A stretch of DNA of 64,000 bases from contig NC_133545.1 of the NCBI RefSeq assembly GCF_048773025.1, positions 84,194,501-84,258,500 on the forward strand. Reading direction: 5' to 3'. Positions 11,320-24,110 of this stretch are shown piece after piece; the first letter of the stretch is position 1, and each line of letters opens with the position of its first letter. Origin of the DNA: Camelus bactrianus. Taxonomy: Eukaryota; Chordata; Mammalia; Artiodactyla; Camelidae. Below the pieces are notes generated by a model. It had not been told where the DNA came from. It ran no database searches and worked only from the letters and a program-made list of their open reading frames with translations. The translations under genes and the position numbers were made by a program.

Positions 11320-11450
11320 TTGCCTCCTTGGATTCTATAAGACGGTGAGCTTCCTCAGGGCCAGGACCACACCTGACCCACATGAACCGGCACTGGGTTT
11401 GTCATGGGAACTGCTCCATAATGTTTGTTTAGTTCAGTTGAATTTAAATT
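11320..11450 (+). repeat. L2 LINE 3' remnant
   Basis: Matches the order of the L2 3' end: 'gtgagcttcctcagggccag', then a spacer, then 'aatgtttgtttagttcagtt'. Ancient and diverged. Confidence 0.55.
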
Positions 11451-13730
11451 ACTGCTCCTATAACAGGCATAGATAAAGTCGCTGTTTCTATTCAGACGAG
11501 TGCCTTCAGGCAGGGCTGCAATTCCCGCAGTCTGTTAAGAGGATGCGAATTCCTAAAGCAGGCGGCAGCAGCAGCCTCTTACCAAGACACTCGACTGTCA
11601 AAATGGGGCTTTAACACTTTTTAAAAGCATCAGCCTGAAGCCTCCAGAAGTCAGGGAATCATTTATTAGTTGTATTTTTCTTTCCTGAAGCATGTTAGTC
11701 CCAAATTTTATCAACTTTGTAATAATGAACAACTACCCCCAAAACCTAAAAACCCAGTACAATATATATCAGGTCTGAATGGTTAGGCAGCCCATTCCCT
11801 CCACGACACACACACACAGGAAACAGCTGTTACACTAGTTACTAATGGATGATGCACTAAAAAAAAAAAAAAAAAAAGCTCCCTGCAATAATTTGCCCGT
11901 GAATTTGAATGGGCAGTGGAAAGTGACTAAAACTCTGCTCTCAAGCAACATGACAAGCTCATGAAGTATGAATGTCCCCATTAAAGATGTATATCTACTC
12001 TTAAAAACCTCTTAGAGATGGAGGTTCCCGCTGAGCAAGGTGACATCTGCCACCGCAGAGATGGGTTCTGTTCAGAGTGCACAAGCGTGTGTGGTGTCTG
12101 ACTCACACACACAGGGGCCACCCCACCCCTGAGAGCACTAATGCCAGATGACAAGCTGGGTGGCCTGTTATGAACAGCAGGGAGCAAATCAATTATGGAA
12201 CAACTCGTGTTCCGTGGGCGTAATCCATCTTGACAGCAGAGAGATGCCAGCTAATGGACGTGCGCCTTGAAAATCACAGAATACGGCATTTTACTCTCTT
12301 GTTATTGCTGAAACCATCCCACACACCTGGAGAAACCTGTGCGAAGTTGTTGTCTCAATCCAGTTAGTGCCACATAAGAGAATGACCAGATTCATGATGG
12401 CGGCACTCAGCGTATCAGTTGCTCAAGGCTGGAATCTTAAACGGGGATGAAATGGAAGATAACAGCACATGGTACAGGGATGAAATTGCAAAGCATGAGC
12501 AAAAGTCCCAGCCACATCTCCAAAATTACTGCAAAGTGTGTGTATAAACCGAATGACTCTAAGTCCCAAATTTCCCAAGACAAAGCTATTGTCCTGGGGT
12601 CCCTCATAGCTTATTATTTATCTCGGGTTTTACATTTTTAATTGCTTTATTGTAAATAATTAAATTTATGAAAAGATTCCAGTGGCTGCTACTGTGAGAT
12701 GAATGTGCAGTGAGCCAAATTCTGACTTTAACTCCTGATTAAATCTGAAAGTCAAGCAGCATGCAATGGCCTCTGACACACAGAAAGGCACCAGACCACC
12801 AACCTTTAGAAGGAAAAAAATCTGCTGAGAAAGCATCAGCTTTTGCTTCAAAATTTAGCAGCTATTTTAAGAACATAGCGCTCAAAGGTGAACAATTAAG
12901 ATGTACAATGGCAGAAGCTGCACTTAGAAATCACTTTGAGAAGCACCCTTTTCAAATCAAATGGCTGTCATTCTAAATTATTTTTTTCACTTCTATTTCT
13001 GGAGTTTTGGCATGTATCAAAAGTAAAGCCATATCTGTTAATATGTGACCTCCGTTTTCAGAAAAAGAACTTTAAAATCCATTAAATCATGTCAGTTTTT
13101 TTGGAGTCATTAGATCCTGGAAGGAGAAAATTAGTTAATACAGCTTGTTTCCATTTTTTTTCCATCCAATTCATGGAATCAACACAAAGCTTCCAAAAGC
13201 TTATTTCATAGAAAATATAGCATCCGACATAGTTGCACATGCTATTGTAAATTTAGTTGAAAAGTTGATAGTGAAGATGAAATAAAACTTTTTGTGGCAC
13301 TAATATGAACCCATTTTAATGGAATGTCAATCATAGGAAACCAATGTTCTCACTAAATTAAGAAACCATGGCACAGGAATATAATTACCAGATATGAGAA
13401 AATAGAGGAAAAGGTGACTGAAGTCAAGAAGTCTAAGTCACTAGATGTAGACTTACAAAGTATGTTGATGCTTGGATTAGCATTGAGGACTTGAAAGGCC
13501 TACAATAACTCTGCTTGCAAAGTCCATGTGACAAGCTGAACGTAATGAGTGGTGAGGGGGACTCCAGGAGAGATCTGAAAGCTAGGAAAGAACCCAATGG
13601 AAATCCTAGAACTGAAAAACACAGTGTCTCAAGTCAAAAAGTCACTAGAGAGGTTTACCAGATGGCTGGCTCCAACAGAAGCAGGGATCCAAGAGCTTGA
13701 GGAAAACTAAAGCACATAAATAAAGAAGGT
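11451..13730. other. Repeat-poor unique DNA
   Basis: No interspersed repeat recognised over ~2.3 kb apart from a poly(A) run at 11859-11877 and a short CA run near 11806. No credible long frame. 12640-13000 is AT-rich, unique and undisturbed by the young insertions that crowd the flanks. It could be a conserved non-coding element, but only comparison with other genomes could show that. Confidence 0.45.
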
Positions 13731-15240
13731 TACAAAATGGATGGAGCTTCAGTGACTTGTTAAACAGTGCCAAGTGGTCTAACATACATAGAAATGGTGT
13801 CTCAGTGGTAGAAGAGGGAGGAAATGGAGTTGAAATGTTTTCAGTAAAATATGCATATATTTGACAAAACTTAGCAAATTTGATAAGTTCATCAACCCAC
13901 TAATTCAAGAATCACTGCAAACTTCAGGTAGGATAAAAATTTCCCTCTTCCATTTCACTCCCCAAAGTCACAACAAGGCAAACCAAATACAAACTCCTGA
14001 AAACTAAAGATAAAGAAAAAATCCCTTAAAAACAGCCAGAGGGAAAAAAGATCCATTACATACTGGTAAATAATGATAAGAACAACTCACTTCTCATCAG
14101 AAACATGGAGTCAAAGGACATGGAAGCAACCTAAATGTCCACTGACAAATGACCAGATAAAGAAGCTGTGGTATGTTTATATAATGGAATACTACTCAAC
14201 CATCAAAAAGATTAAAATAATGCCATTTGCAGCAACATGGATGAACCTAGAGATTAGCATTTTAAGTGAAGGAAGCCAGAAAGAGAAAGAAAAATACCAT
14301 ACGATATCACTCATATGTAGAATCTAAAAGAAAATAAAAAAGACACTATGAACTCATCTACAAAACAGAAACAGACTCGCAGACTTAGTAAACAATCTCA
14401 TGGTTACCGGGGAAAGGGTGAGGGAAGAGATAAATTTGTGAGTTTGAGATTTACAAATGTTAGCCACTATATATAAAAATAGATTTTAAAAGGTTTTTTC
14501 TGTATAGTGCAGGGAATTATGTTCAATATCTTGTAATAACTTCTAATGGGAAAAACGTGAAAATGAATATATGTATGTATATGCAATGACTGGGACATTG
14601 TGCTGCACACCACAGACTGACACATTGTAATTGACTGCACTTCAATTAAAATAAAAAAGAAATACGGAGGCGAGAAAACAATGGAACATCTTTAACGTGG
14701 GAAAAGAAAAAATGACAGCCTCAAATTCTATATGCAGAGATTTTGCAGAAATGAAAACAAAGTGTTTTTCATTATAGCAAAGCTGAGTGAATTTTCCATC
14801 ACCAGACCTGCACTATACAAGAAATGATAAAAGAATTTCAGGCTGAAAGGAACAGATACCAGATGGAAATTCAGATCAAGAGGAAGGAAGATAGCTGAAA
14901 ATGGTAAATAGGTTGATAAATATGAAAGACTGGCTTTCTTTCATTTACAAATTCATTTAAAGTCAATTTAATATTCAAGGAAAACTAATAATAATGTGTT
15001 TAGGGATTATAACATTTTAAAATAAAATATACGCCCACAGTAGCAGAAAGGACAGAAGGGTTTTAAGGAGGACTATGCTGCTGTAAGGTTGTTACATTAT
15101 GCGTCAAGTGGTGTGCTATTAATTCAAGGTACATTGTGATAAATTGTGGATGTATATTATTGTGGATGTATATTTGGATGTAATTGTGGATGTATATTCT
15201 GTAAGTCCTAAAACTTAATTAAAGAGGATATAGCTAGATC
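13731..15240 (+). mobile_element. Old L1 5'-region fragment, interrupted
   Basis: The sequence follows the non-coding 5' region of old L1s: 'gtctaacatacatagaaatg' near 13777, 'ctcacttctcatcagaaac' at 14085-14104. After the nested insertion come 'ccatcaccagacctgcacta' near 14798 and 'tttcaggctgaaagg' near 14837. The young L1 3' end at 14117-14658 splits it. Confidence 0.6.
14117..14658 (+). mobile_element. Young 5'-truncated L1 nested in old L1
   Basis: Begins in the ORF2 C-terminus (codons for WKQPKCPLTNDQIKKLWYVYIMEYYST) and runs through the full 3' UTR ('ctgtatagtgcagggaatta' near 14500) to an A-rich end. Approximate target duplications: gaaacatggagtcaaag (14100-14116) and gaaatacggaggcgaga (14659-14675). 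The sequence on both sides is one old L1, which confirms nesting. An ORF2 tail is open at 14073-14327, but only as a fragment. Confidence 0.8.
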
Positions 15241-15244
15241 TTCT

Positions 15245-15385
15245 TTTTTTAAAACATTTTTTTGAGTTATAGTCATTTTACAATGTTGTGTCAACTTCTA
15301 GTGTAGAGCACAATTTTTCCGTTACTTTTTTAACATTTTTTAATTGAGTTATAGTCATTTTACAATGTTGTGTCAAATTCTAGTA
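15245..15385 (-). mobile_element. Two tandem antisense L1 tails
   Basis: Two consecutive units of ~70 and ~60 bp each start T-rich and read 'agttatagtcattttacaat' then 'gttgtgtcaa', the reverse complement of the L1 3' terminus. Weak flanking repeats (atatagctagatctt near 15228, atatctaactgttctt near 15384) suggest one event made the pair. No coding content. Confidence 0.7.
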
Positions 15386-16904
15386 TATCTAACTGTTCTT
15401 TTATAGTATTTTGTGACTAGAATTCTTTTATAAGTCCACCACGTTCAAACCAAATTGTCAGTCAGAAAAGAAATATTTCAAGATGTTACAGAATTTCAAT
15501 TAGGTTAACACTTTCCGTTCATTCTTAAGGGTTTCCTGGTCTGGTTTATGGAGTATGTTGTTATATGGTGTGTATATATGGAAAGGAAAAAGGAATGAGT
15601 ATTCATGTGTGTAATAATTCGCTTACCTTTCTAATAATTTGGGGGGGGAATATGTCCCAAGGAAATGCTGAGTTGAAGAATGCGGACATGTAAGAATTTT
15701 GAATTTGGGGGCCAAAAGAGTGAAGAGTTTGATTTTTAATGTAATCATGTTTAAACCAAGAAGTTGTTAAGCAAATTTGTAATTTAAATAACTGAAATGT
15801 TTAGCCCGTGTATTAGAGGTTCTTTGTCAATGAAAGCCACTTTCGTTGTATTCTTCACAGAAAACAGCACACATCAGGAATTTCTGACAAGAGAGGCCAG
15901 GGCTGTGAGCCCCATGCATTCCAGGAGCACTGGCCAGAGAGCCACCAAGTCTCCTTTGACACTCCTCTGCCAGCAAAACACGTTCATGTGCCAATCTGTG
16001 GCCTGACAGGTAAAGTCCGTCCACCAGGACACAAAGGGCACCATTTTGCTGTTGGAGCAGCCATCATTTGGAAGCTGTCTGCCTCCTGTTCACCATTTCC
16101 ATTTTTCATTGTAACAAACACTAACCTCTGTAAGGCCTTCTGTGTCATGGATGGGTGCATGAGATTTTAGTAGACAAGAGACGCGGAGGTGGTGACATCA
16201 GTCCCCTAAAACAGGATGGTGGTTTAAGGACAGCTAAGTCTCAATAAAGGGATGGAAACTCAATATTTGGTTTGATAAATATCAGGTGACCTCTTTCAAA
16301 TATATACCATTGACACTTTGCTCACTGCAGACTGCAGAGTCGCCTGTCCCCTCCCTCCTGGTATCAGAAGGTCCCCCCCACACCTGAGTGTTGGGGGCCT
16401 TCATCCTCTGCAGGGCAACCCTTGCAACCAATCTTATGTTTTTCTTTTTACATAAACTGCATAATATGATTAGGGGCTGTCATGTCACTCCCACCCTCCC
16501 TCCCTCCCTTCCCTAGTAAATGACCAAGACTTATTTTAAAGTCTGAGCCACAGCACTTTGTGAGCAGATCTGAAAATCAGCTGTGGAGGGGTTAGGAAGA
16601 GGCCTGTGTGTGGTGTGGAGGTAGCTGCCTCGCTTTCCCTCCTCCTCACCTCTCCTCAGGGGCAGTGAGGTTGCTTGCCGGCCCTGAACAGGGTCGGTTC
16701 AGAAGGCCTTTGCCATTTTAGTTTGGGATCAGAACCTGAGTTTCTCTGTGTAAGTCCCACCTCTTGTATCTTTCCTAGGGACCAACTCTAGGTTTGACTG
16801 GTTAACTGTGGGTCCTCGTCAGCTCAAGAGTCAAGATGAATTACAACCTGCTAGAATGACTTTATATGGTTCTTGGGAACAAAGCGACAATGTAGCTGGT
16901 TGAC
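15386..16904. other. Unassigned DNA
   Basis: No repeat family or exon recognised. Frames at 15797-16170 are short, overlap on both strands and lack support. A (ccct)-rich run lies at 16493-16515. Confidence 0.4.
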
Positions 16905-17075
16905 GAACTAATTCGTTCAATCATTCACTTAACAAATATTTTTTGAGCACTAAATATGCGCCAAGTACTGTGTTGGGTATCAAAGATACAGCGGCAAACA
17001 ACATAGCAGAAGTTTCCACTCTCATGCTAACAGTTCACTGGAAAAAGCAGACAATACACAATGGGTAAAAATACA
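16905..17075 (+). repeat. L2 LINE 3' remnant
   Basis: Typical L2 order: 'cattcacttaacaaatattt', 'gagcactaaatatgcgccaa', 'gtactgtgttgggtatcaaa', then a 'cagacaatac' stretch. Ancient. Confidence 0.7.
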
Positions 17076-17089
17076 GTGGCAGATTGTTA

Positions 17090-17588
17090 CCAAACTGATC
17101 ACCTGGACTGGTTCCAGGGTCCTATCCCAGGCGGAGTCCCCCTTGTCTTGGCCAGGGAGATTCTTTTTCCGCTTGGATTTGCACAGCCAAGAGCAAAACC
17201 AATGCCAAAACTGGAACAGCATAAGCTTTATTCAGTGGCCAGAGAACGGAGAAGTGGGAACTTCGGCGAATCAACTTCTCAACCGGATTCCCACTGAAAC
17301 ACCATATATATGGGAGGGTGGAGGTAAAAGGAGGGAATTGGAAAGAGAGGGAGGAATAGTCATGACTTATCTGAGAACAGGGGTGTGGTTTGGACCCGGA
17401 ACTGAGGAAACACTCCTTTTCAGTCCCCGTTTGGGCTTTCCCGGTTGTTGTCATGGCAACCATCAACTATCCTGGCGCTGGTGGGCGTGTCACTGAGCTT
17501 GCTAACACAATACAGTGAGCTTACCTGAGGCTCAAGGTCCACTGGAGGGCAAATCTTCTACCACCTTGGGCCTAGCTGGTTCTAACCA
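17090..17588 (-). mobile_element. Antisense LTR (ERV1-like)
   Basis: Fossil LTR on the minus strand. Its 5' end (TGGTTAGAACC in its own sense) lies at 17588. A reversed polyadenylation signal (tttatt in 'gcataagctttattcag' at 17219) sits where U3/R would end. Its start matches the LTR at 9250. The left (3') end is uncertain, and flanking target duplications are not clear. No internal ERV sequence adjoins. Confidence 0.6.
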
Positions 17589-19545
17589 GTTCTTATTTTT
17601 CTCTTCGCAGCTTCCTCCTGAAACTTAGATAAGAGCAATTGATTTCCATTCGAGGAAGGGGCAGGAGTATGATTCTGTTATAATTCTGTTACAGCTTTGG
17701 TGACAAGATGATATATTTTTCTAGTGCTGTATTGGACACCTCTTGTGGCTGCTTCACACCCTTTGAATCAACCCGGTACCCCGCCTGTTGGTGCAGCACA
17801 TAACCTACTGAGACCCTGACTGAAACCCACCAGAGTTCATGCCTGTGTAAGGGAGTAAACACTGTGTAGGGTGGCCCTTGACCAATGAGGGATGGAAGCC
17901 CACGGATAAACACTTCTCTGCTCCCAGGAAAGTGGCAGTAAGATTGGTGAGAAGTCAGATTCTGGATGTATTTTGAAGGGAGTGCCATGGTATAATGTGC
18001 CATCTTGAAATTCTAAATAATTTATGAATAAGGGGCCCTATGTTTTTATTTTGCACTGGGCCCATAAATTACATGCCCGTCTTGTCTGTGGTATTTGCTG
18101 ACAGACAAGAGAGGAGATAAGAGAGAAAGAGAGGAATCAAGGCTGATGCCAAGGATTTTGCTGCTAACCAAGTGGCAAGTATTTGACAGGGGGTGGTGGG
18201 AAGTGGTGAAAAGGAAGATACTGGAGCCTTGTTATCATAGCACAGAGCTGATCCTTAGGTTGCTAAAGGAAGGTTGCGTTTTATTAAGAAAAAAAGAAAG
18301 CACTTGTAACTTGGAAAGAAAGGAAGACAAATTTAAAAGCTTTCAAACAGGACAGTAAGTTTACAATTTAGTTAAATACATAGAGACGTGGATTTTTTAA
18401 AATAATGTTAGATTATTAATATAATAAAATGAATTGTCTGGTCCAAAAAAACATAGGATATCTACACTTAAAATTAGGCATTATGCCCTTTAGATGGCCA
18501 GATGGTGGTCATCTGGTCATGAAATGAAATCTTATTTATTGAGATGCTCAAATCTTGACATTAGCTCAAAATCTGCTCCAGGTATTGAATATCACCACCA
18601 AGAACAGGCTTGTAGCTGAAAGCCACCATCTTCTAAGAACCTAGATCCAACAGCCAATAGGATGTCAGTGTTTAAACTAAAAGCAAACTGAAACCGTATG
18701 ATCCCATTGCACTTCGGAGAAGGAAGTCCTTACATAGCTGCACAGAACGAAAAGGCATGGGTGACTTTAGACCAGACCGATATGACTAAACATTCTTAGA
18801 GGAGCTCATTATAAAGAAAAAGGAAAGCATTAAATACAGAACTCTATTCAGTAGTTCTGTTCATAAGAATACTGGTATCATTATCATCATTATTTCCTTA
18901 TATTTAACACAAATTGACTGCTTTTTTATGAACTGAGTGGTTTTTAAAAATACATTAAAAAGAAAGTGCAATTACTACAACAAAATAATTTTTAGGCTGG
19001 AACACTGTTATGTTAGCACTGAATTGAAAATATTGGTATAAATTTGTGATTTTTAACAGAAGTGATCTTGTCCTGCTGTGTCTGTTGAAATAAGTGGCCT
19101 TGGAACAATGTCACCTCTCTACATAAAATGGGCACTCAGAGAACGGTCCCCAGTGCCTTTCTCCAACAGAAGACTGGAAGGGAGAGGTTTGCATGGAATA
19201 TAATTTTGTGCCAGAAAGCAAGGAAAAATTAAAGATTAGAAATTTAAAAATTATTAGAGATTAAGAGACACAAGAGCCAACCTAGAAGGGATTCTCACAA
19301 GCCAAAGTTGGTGACAATTTGGCCATCAAAAGGAAAATGATGGTAATAGGTGAAAATTTTAAATGTGTAAGAAGCCATCAGTCCATGTTCCAAGAAAGAA
19401 TAAACAATCATGCATCCATACTGAAAATAAATACATAAGTGAATAAGCAAATGGGAGAGAAAGGCTCTTCCTTCCTGCAGAATGTCAAGTGTATAGTCAT
19501 CAATTTCAGTAAATTTAACCAGCTATCTATTACCCAGTTTCATCA
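17589..19545. other. Unassigned DNA
   Basis: About 2 kb, AT-rich from 18370 on. No recognised repeats, exon or RNA gene. Short frames at 17689-18003 and 18095-18358 have no recognisable domains. Confidence 0.4.
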
Positions 19546-21685
19546 GTTGTCTTCATAATATCCTGTGTGGAAATTTTCCCCTCCACTGGAATTCCTGTCT
19601 GGGATCAGTATTGCTTTTGACTGTCATGTCTTCTTAGTCATCTTTAATCTAGAACATTTCTTTGGATTTTTTTTTTAACATTTGTGACATTGACATTTAA
19701 AAAGAATTCTGTGTCCCAACCCTCTGCCCCCTTTATCTATTATTTCTTTCATAGAATTTTTCTTACTTGGAGGGTTTGTCTGATGTTTCGTCATAAGACT
19801 CCAGTTATACATTATTTCTGTCTAGGACAATACTTATGTTGTGTAGCTTCCATTGAAGATAAAATTGCATGGACCAATGTTTTCTGTCATGGTTGCAAAA
19901 ATGATGATTTTCCAGCTCCCTCACTCCCTCACCTTTACCTGCCCATCCTTGGAATTCTACTGTGACAAAAGCCTTCCCTCCACCCCTCAATTTATCTATC
20001 TATCTACCTATTACCAGTATGGACTTAGAAATTTTAATTTTTTCAATAGTGTATAATTCATCATTCTATCAATTTTATCTATCAAAATTATCTCTATTTG
20101 GCTGGTTAGAGCATCTTAAATCTGGTTCTTGTGCCCTTGTGACATTCCTCCATTATTATCATCATTTTGAACACTTCCTTACATTTTATTATAACAAGAT
20201 GCTCTGAGCTCATCCTGTACCCACCCTGCCACAGCCTGGAGCCAACCATTTCCCCAAGGAACTCTGATGTTTTGTGGCAGTGCTAACAGAGGCCAAGATA
20301 CTGCTGTGTCTTTGTTTCTGTCTCCTCTCAGGGGATAAATCTATAGATAAAAAGATACATAATAGGTAGATGATAGAAGGAGATAGAAACACACACATGC
20401 ACCCAGACCTTCATACACACATCAGTGTATACCTACAGATACATATACTCAAACAAGTACATAATTTAAAAATCATGAGTTTACACTGTTACTTTCAACT
20501 CCAGTTCTTGCCTTCTCTCATTCCATGTTTGTAAACTTCCTTCTCCTGCAAGGAGAACCTGATTCCCCACAGCATCAGCACAAAGGCTCATGTGCTCAGT
20601 ACTATTACCTATACATTTCAAATAGTTTTGTAATTGCTTGGCCATATCACTAGAAAAAACCAAACAGCTAAAAAGAGATCAGCATTTGATTGCAGCAGTC
20701 TCCTCCTGCAGCCCCCTCCCCAAGACTGTGGATGTAGAGTCATGTCCTGCTTTCAGAATTGCTAGGATCTGTTTGAAATCCTGCAGGGTTCATTAGTCTC
20801 TGTTTTCAGTTTTAGTTTCTCCCATCTTCTCAGCCTTTCTTCCTTTCTTTCTTCCTCCCTCCCTCCCTGTCTCATTCTTCCTTCCTTCCTTCCTTCCTTC
20901 CTTCCTTCCTTCCTTCCTTCTTTCCTTCCTTCCTTCTTCTTCTTTCTTTCTCTCTCTCTTTCTTTCATAGAGCTGTATCAAGCTTCTAAAAGTCTAAATT
21001 GTGTAACAAGTCACACTCAGAGAAATGGTCCTACATCCAGCACTGCTTCCCCACCTTTCCTCATCCAGTCCTGCCTTGATTTCTTTTTCTGGTTTTGCCC
21101 TCATGTCTGTCTGTATGTCTGTCTGTTTATTCCTTTCTTTCTTTTGGTAAAGATAAGCATATATATATATTTTCATATTGCTTTTTCTTTCTTACATAAA
21201 AGTATCCAATGACATGTGTTCTTTAGCACTTTTCTTTTTTCATCTAACCATTCTGACCATATCTCTCGGCCAGCACTCCGTATTCTTCCCTAGAGGTCAT
21301 CTTCATTCTTTTCTACAGCTGCGTATTATTCCACTGTGTATATATTCCAAGTTTATTGAACTAATCCCCTGTATGTGGACATCAGGTGGTTTCCAATACC
21401 TTACAATTACAAATAATATTGCAATGAAGTATATTCAAATGTATGCTCGTATCTTTGGAGGTGTGTCTTTAGGGTAAAGTCCTAAACTAGGATTGCTGGT
21501 TTGAGGGACAAATACCTATGTACTTTTAAGCTAATGTCTAATTCCCTTCCATGGGGGGCAGTACCATTTTAAACTCTCAACAGAAATGTATAAGATACCT
21601 ATTTCCCCATAGCCTTATCAAGGGGATATTATTATTTCACATTGTTATTTGATAATTATATCTAATATATATGAATGCTGGCTGT
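19546..21685 (-). mobile_element. Old L1-like fragment, antisense
   Basis: Reads as the reverse complement of an old L1 (L1M/HAL1-like). Recognisable phrases are 'aacaagatgctctgagctca' near 20193, 'ccatttccccaaggaactct' near 20247, 'gctgcgtattattccactgt' near 21320 and 'aggattgctggtttgaggga' near 21490. A pyrimidine microsatellite (20836-20967) is embedded. Limits and subfamily are uncertain, and more than one element may be present. Confidence 0.5.
20836..20967. repeat. (CTTC)n pyrimidine microsatellite
   Basis: About 130 bp of almost pure C/T on the plus strand, with a core of about ten uninterrupted cttc units at 20877-20920. On the minus strand it gives artificial Lys/Glu/Arg-rich frames, which are not genes. 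Such mirror-symmetric purine/pyrimidine tracts can form triplex DNA. Confidence 0.95.
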
Positions 21686-21689
21686 TGAT

Positions 21690-23800
21690 TTTTTCCTTCC
21701 TAAAACTTTTTATTCTGAAATAATTATAGATTCACAGGAAACTGCAAAAATAGTACAGAGAGCTCCTATATCCCTTCATCCAGTTTGCCCAGTAGTCACG
21801 TCCCAACCTAAGTACAGCACCCTGTCAAGACCAGGCAACTGACATTGGTACGATCCATAGACCTTACTTAGATTTCAGTTTTACATGCCTCATCGTGTGT
21901 GTTTATGTGTACATGTGCACCTACAGTTCTATGCAATTTTGTCACGTGTAGATTTGTGCAACCACCATCACAATCAAGATGCAGATCTGTTCCATCACCA
22001 CAAAGATCCCTTGGGATACCTTTTATGGTGTCACCCATCTCCGAATCACCATCCACCTTCCCTGGAAACCACTAATCTCTATGCTTCTGTCCTTTAGAGA
22101 CTGTTCTGTAAATGGAATCATACCATACCTGACTGAGATTGGCTTCTCCCACTCAGCGTATTCCCTTGAGATCCATACACACTGCTGCACTTATCAATAT
22201 GCCACTGGCTACACTGCTAAGGAACATTCTGTGATGTAGATGTATCATAGTTTGTTTAACCGTTCATCCTTTGAAAGACATTTGGGTTGTTTCCCATTTT
22301 GGATTTTATAAAAAGAGCTGCTATGAACATCTGTGTACAGAATTTTGTGTGGACATGTTTTCATTTCTTTGGGATAATGTCTTAGTCTTTTCAGGCTGCT
22401 ATAACCAAATACCACAGGCTGGGTGGCTTATACAGAGCAGAAATGTATTTCTCATGGTTCTGGAGGCTGGAAGTCCAAGATCAAGGCGCCAGCACAGTCA
22501 TGTTCTCATGAAGGCCCTTTTTTGGTGCATGGCCAGCACCTTCTCCCTGTGTCCTCGTGTGGTGGAAGGGGCAAGGACCCCTCTGGGGTCTCTTTTATGA
22601 GGGCACGAATTCCATTCATGAGGGCTCCACCCTCATGGCCTAATTCCCTCCCAAAGGCCCCACCTCCAAATATTATCACCTTGGGGATTAGGATTTTAGC
22701 ACAGGAATTTGTGGGGGGACACACAAACATTCACCCCATAGCAGATAAATACCCAGAAGTGTGATTGCTGAGGTGTGGAGTAATTGTAGCCTAACTTTAA
22801 AACTAGCAGAAAACCCAGCCAAATGAATTTCCAGAGTGCCTATACCATTTACATCCCCACCAGTGGTGCGTGAGAGGTCCAGTTTCTCTGAATCCTAACC
22901 AGCATTTGGCATTGTTGTTATTATTATAATTATTTATTCTAGCTGTTCTAATGGGTGTGTAGTGATATCTCATCATGGTTTTAATTTACTCTGCCTTATC
23001 GGTTAATAATGTTGAATATATTTTCACGTGCAACTTTGCCATCTGCGTATTTACTTTGGGGAACTGTTTGCCCATTTCTTTTACTGCTTCCTTTTGAAAG
23101 TTCTTGATATAGTCTAAGTATGAGTCCATCTTCAGGTATGTGGTTTGTAGTTATTTTCTCCAAATTTGTAGCTTGTCTTATCCTCTTAACAGTGTACTTT
23201 GCAGAGTAAGCATTTTTAATTTTGATGAGGTCCAGTTTACTGATTTTTTTTTTCTTTTATGGGTCCTGCTTTTGATGTCATGTAAAAAAGCTCTTCACCT
23301 TCTCCTGACTCTAGGTCACCATGTTTCTCTTATGTTTTCTGGTATAAGTTTTATAGTTTTACATTGTGCATTTAAATCTATGGTCTATTCTGGCTTAATC
23401 TATTTAAATTAATTTCAATGACGTTTAGGTGGGTTTTTTCAATTTCATTTTATATCCTGCTACCTGGCTGAATTCTTTTATTATCATTGATGACACAGGA
23501 TTTTCCCATTAAATTACTATGGCATTTGCAAATATAGTTATATTTTTTCATTTCTAATTCTTATGCCTCTTAATGTATTTTCTTGTCCAATTGCATTGCC
23601 TAACACCTCCAGAGGAGTGTTAAAAGGTGTGGGGAAATTGATCACCCTTGCATTGATCCTGACCTTAGTGGGGATGTCTCTAATATGTCTGCAAGTAAAA
23701 ATAATAGCCTTAGGATTGAAGTTTATATTTTACCATTTTAATGAAGTATTCATGCATTTCTTTTTTAAAGAGATTCTTATTACCATAATGCCCTAGTAAA
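21690..23800 (-). mobile_element. Old L1ME-like element, antisense, split by a MaLR LTR
   Basis: The 3' end is at the left ('aactttttattctgaaataa' at 21704-21724). The 3' UTR and ORF2 C-terminal region follow, broken at 22378-22743 by a MaLR LTR. ORF2 continues to about 23790. The two halves join exactly across the LTR with a 5-bp duplication. The part from the LTR to 23800 is present again, inverted, at 46225-47630. Confidence 0.75.
22378..22743 (-). mobile_element. MaLR-type solo LTR (MLT1-like), antisense
   Basis: Fossil LTR of the ERVL-MaLR group, 366 bp, TG...CA. Its sense strand contains 'gggtggagccctcatgaatg', 'gaggacacagggagaaggtg', 'ttccagcctccagaaccatg' and 'tataagccacccagcctg', as in MLT1-type LTRs. 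Exact 5-bp target duplications gataa lie at 22373-22377 and 22744-22748, splitting the L1 codons for 'GYLSQRN'. A copy in the same L1 position is at 47631-47975. It is ancient, and no internal MaLR region adjoins. Confidence 0.85.
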
Positions 23801-23953
23801 ATGTAAGTCAAATTATGTTATTCTTCCTTCTATCTGAAGCTCTCCAATACACTCCATTTCACTCAGGAAAATCTGAAGTCCCTTAAAATAGTACCACTCA
23901 CAAGTCCTTGCTCAAATATTACCTTCCTAATAAGGCCTAGCATGACCCCATGT
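22378..23953 (-). repeat. Inverted segmental duplication, arm 1
   Basis: This whole composite (MaLR LTR, L1ME ORF2 part, L2 start) is reproduced in reverse orientation at 45990-47975. Shared non-repeat-specific landmarks include the L1/L2 junction ('gaagtattcatgcatttc' at 23745, then 'taaaatgtaagtcaaattat' at 23797) and the LTR/L1 junction. Identity looks like nine bases in ten by eye. See the findings. Confidence 0.85.
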
Positions 23954-24110
23954 GATTTAAAACTGTAATCTACCCCTCTTAATTCCCCTACTCTTTTACT
24001 TTTTGCAGAAAACTTCCTGCTTTTTAGATACAATATACTTTTCTCACTTCTTTATGGTTATTTTTCAGTGTCTATCTCCCCACAACAAGCAGACAGAAGG
24101 AGGAGATAAT
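23801..24110 (+). repeat. L2 LINE fragment
   Basis: Matches the L2 3' third: 'tccttgctcaaatattacct', 'cctaataaggcctagcatga', 'cacttctttatggttatttt', 'tgtctatctccccacaacaa'. Its first ~150 bp are inside the inverted duplication. Confidence 0.6.

Noticed and set aside
15131-15200. Short 'tgtggatgtatatt' repeats as a CRISPR-like array
   Set aside because: Three degenerate 14-20-bp units without spacers of even length, in a eukaryotic L1; simple slippage.
17122-17496. Frames of 114-117 codons on both strands
   Set aside because: Both lie within an antisense LTR and overlap each other.
20762-20981. Lys/Glu/Arg-rich minus-strand frames
   Set aside because: Translation of the (CTTC)n microsatellite, in more than one frame.
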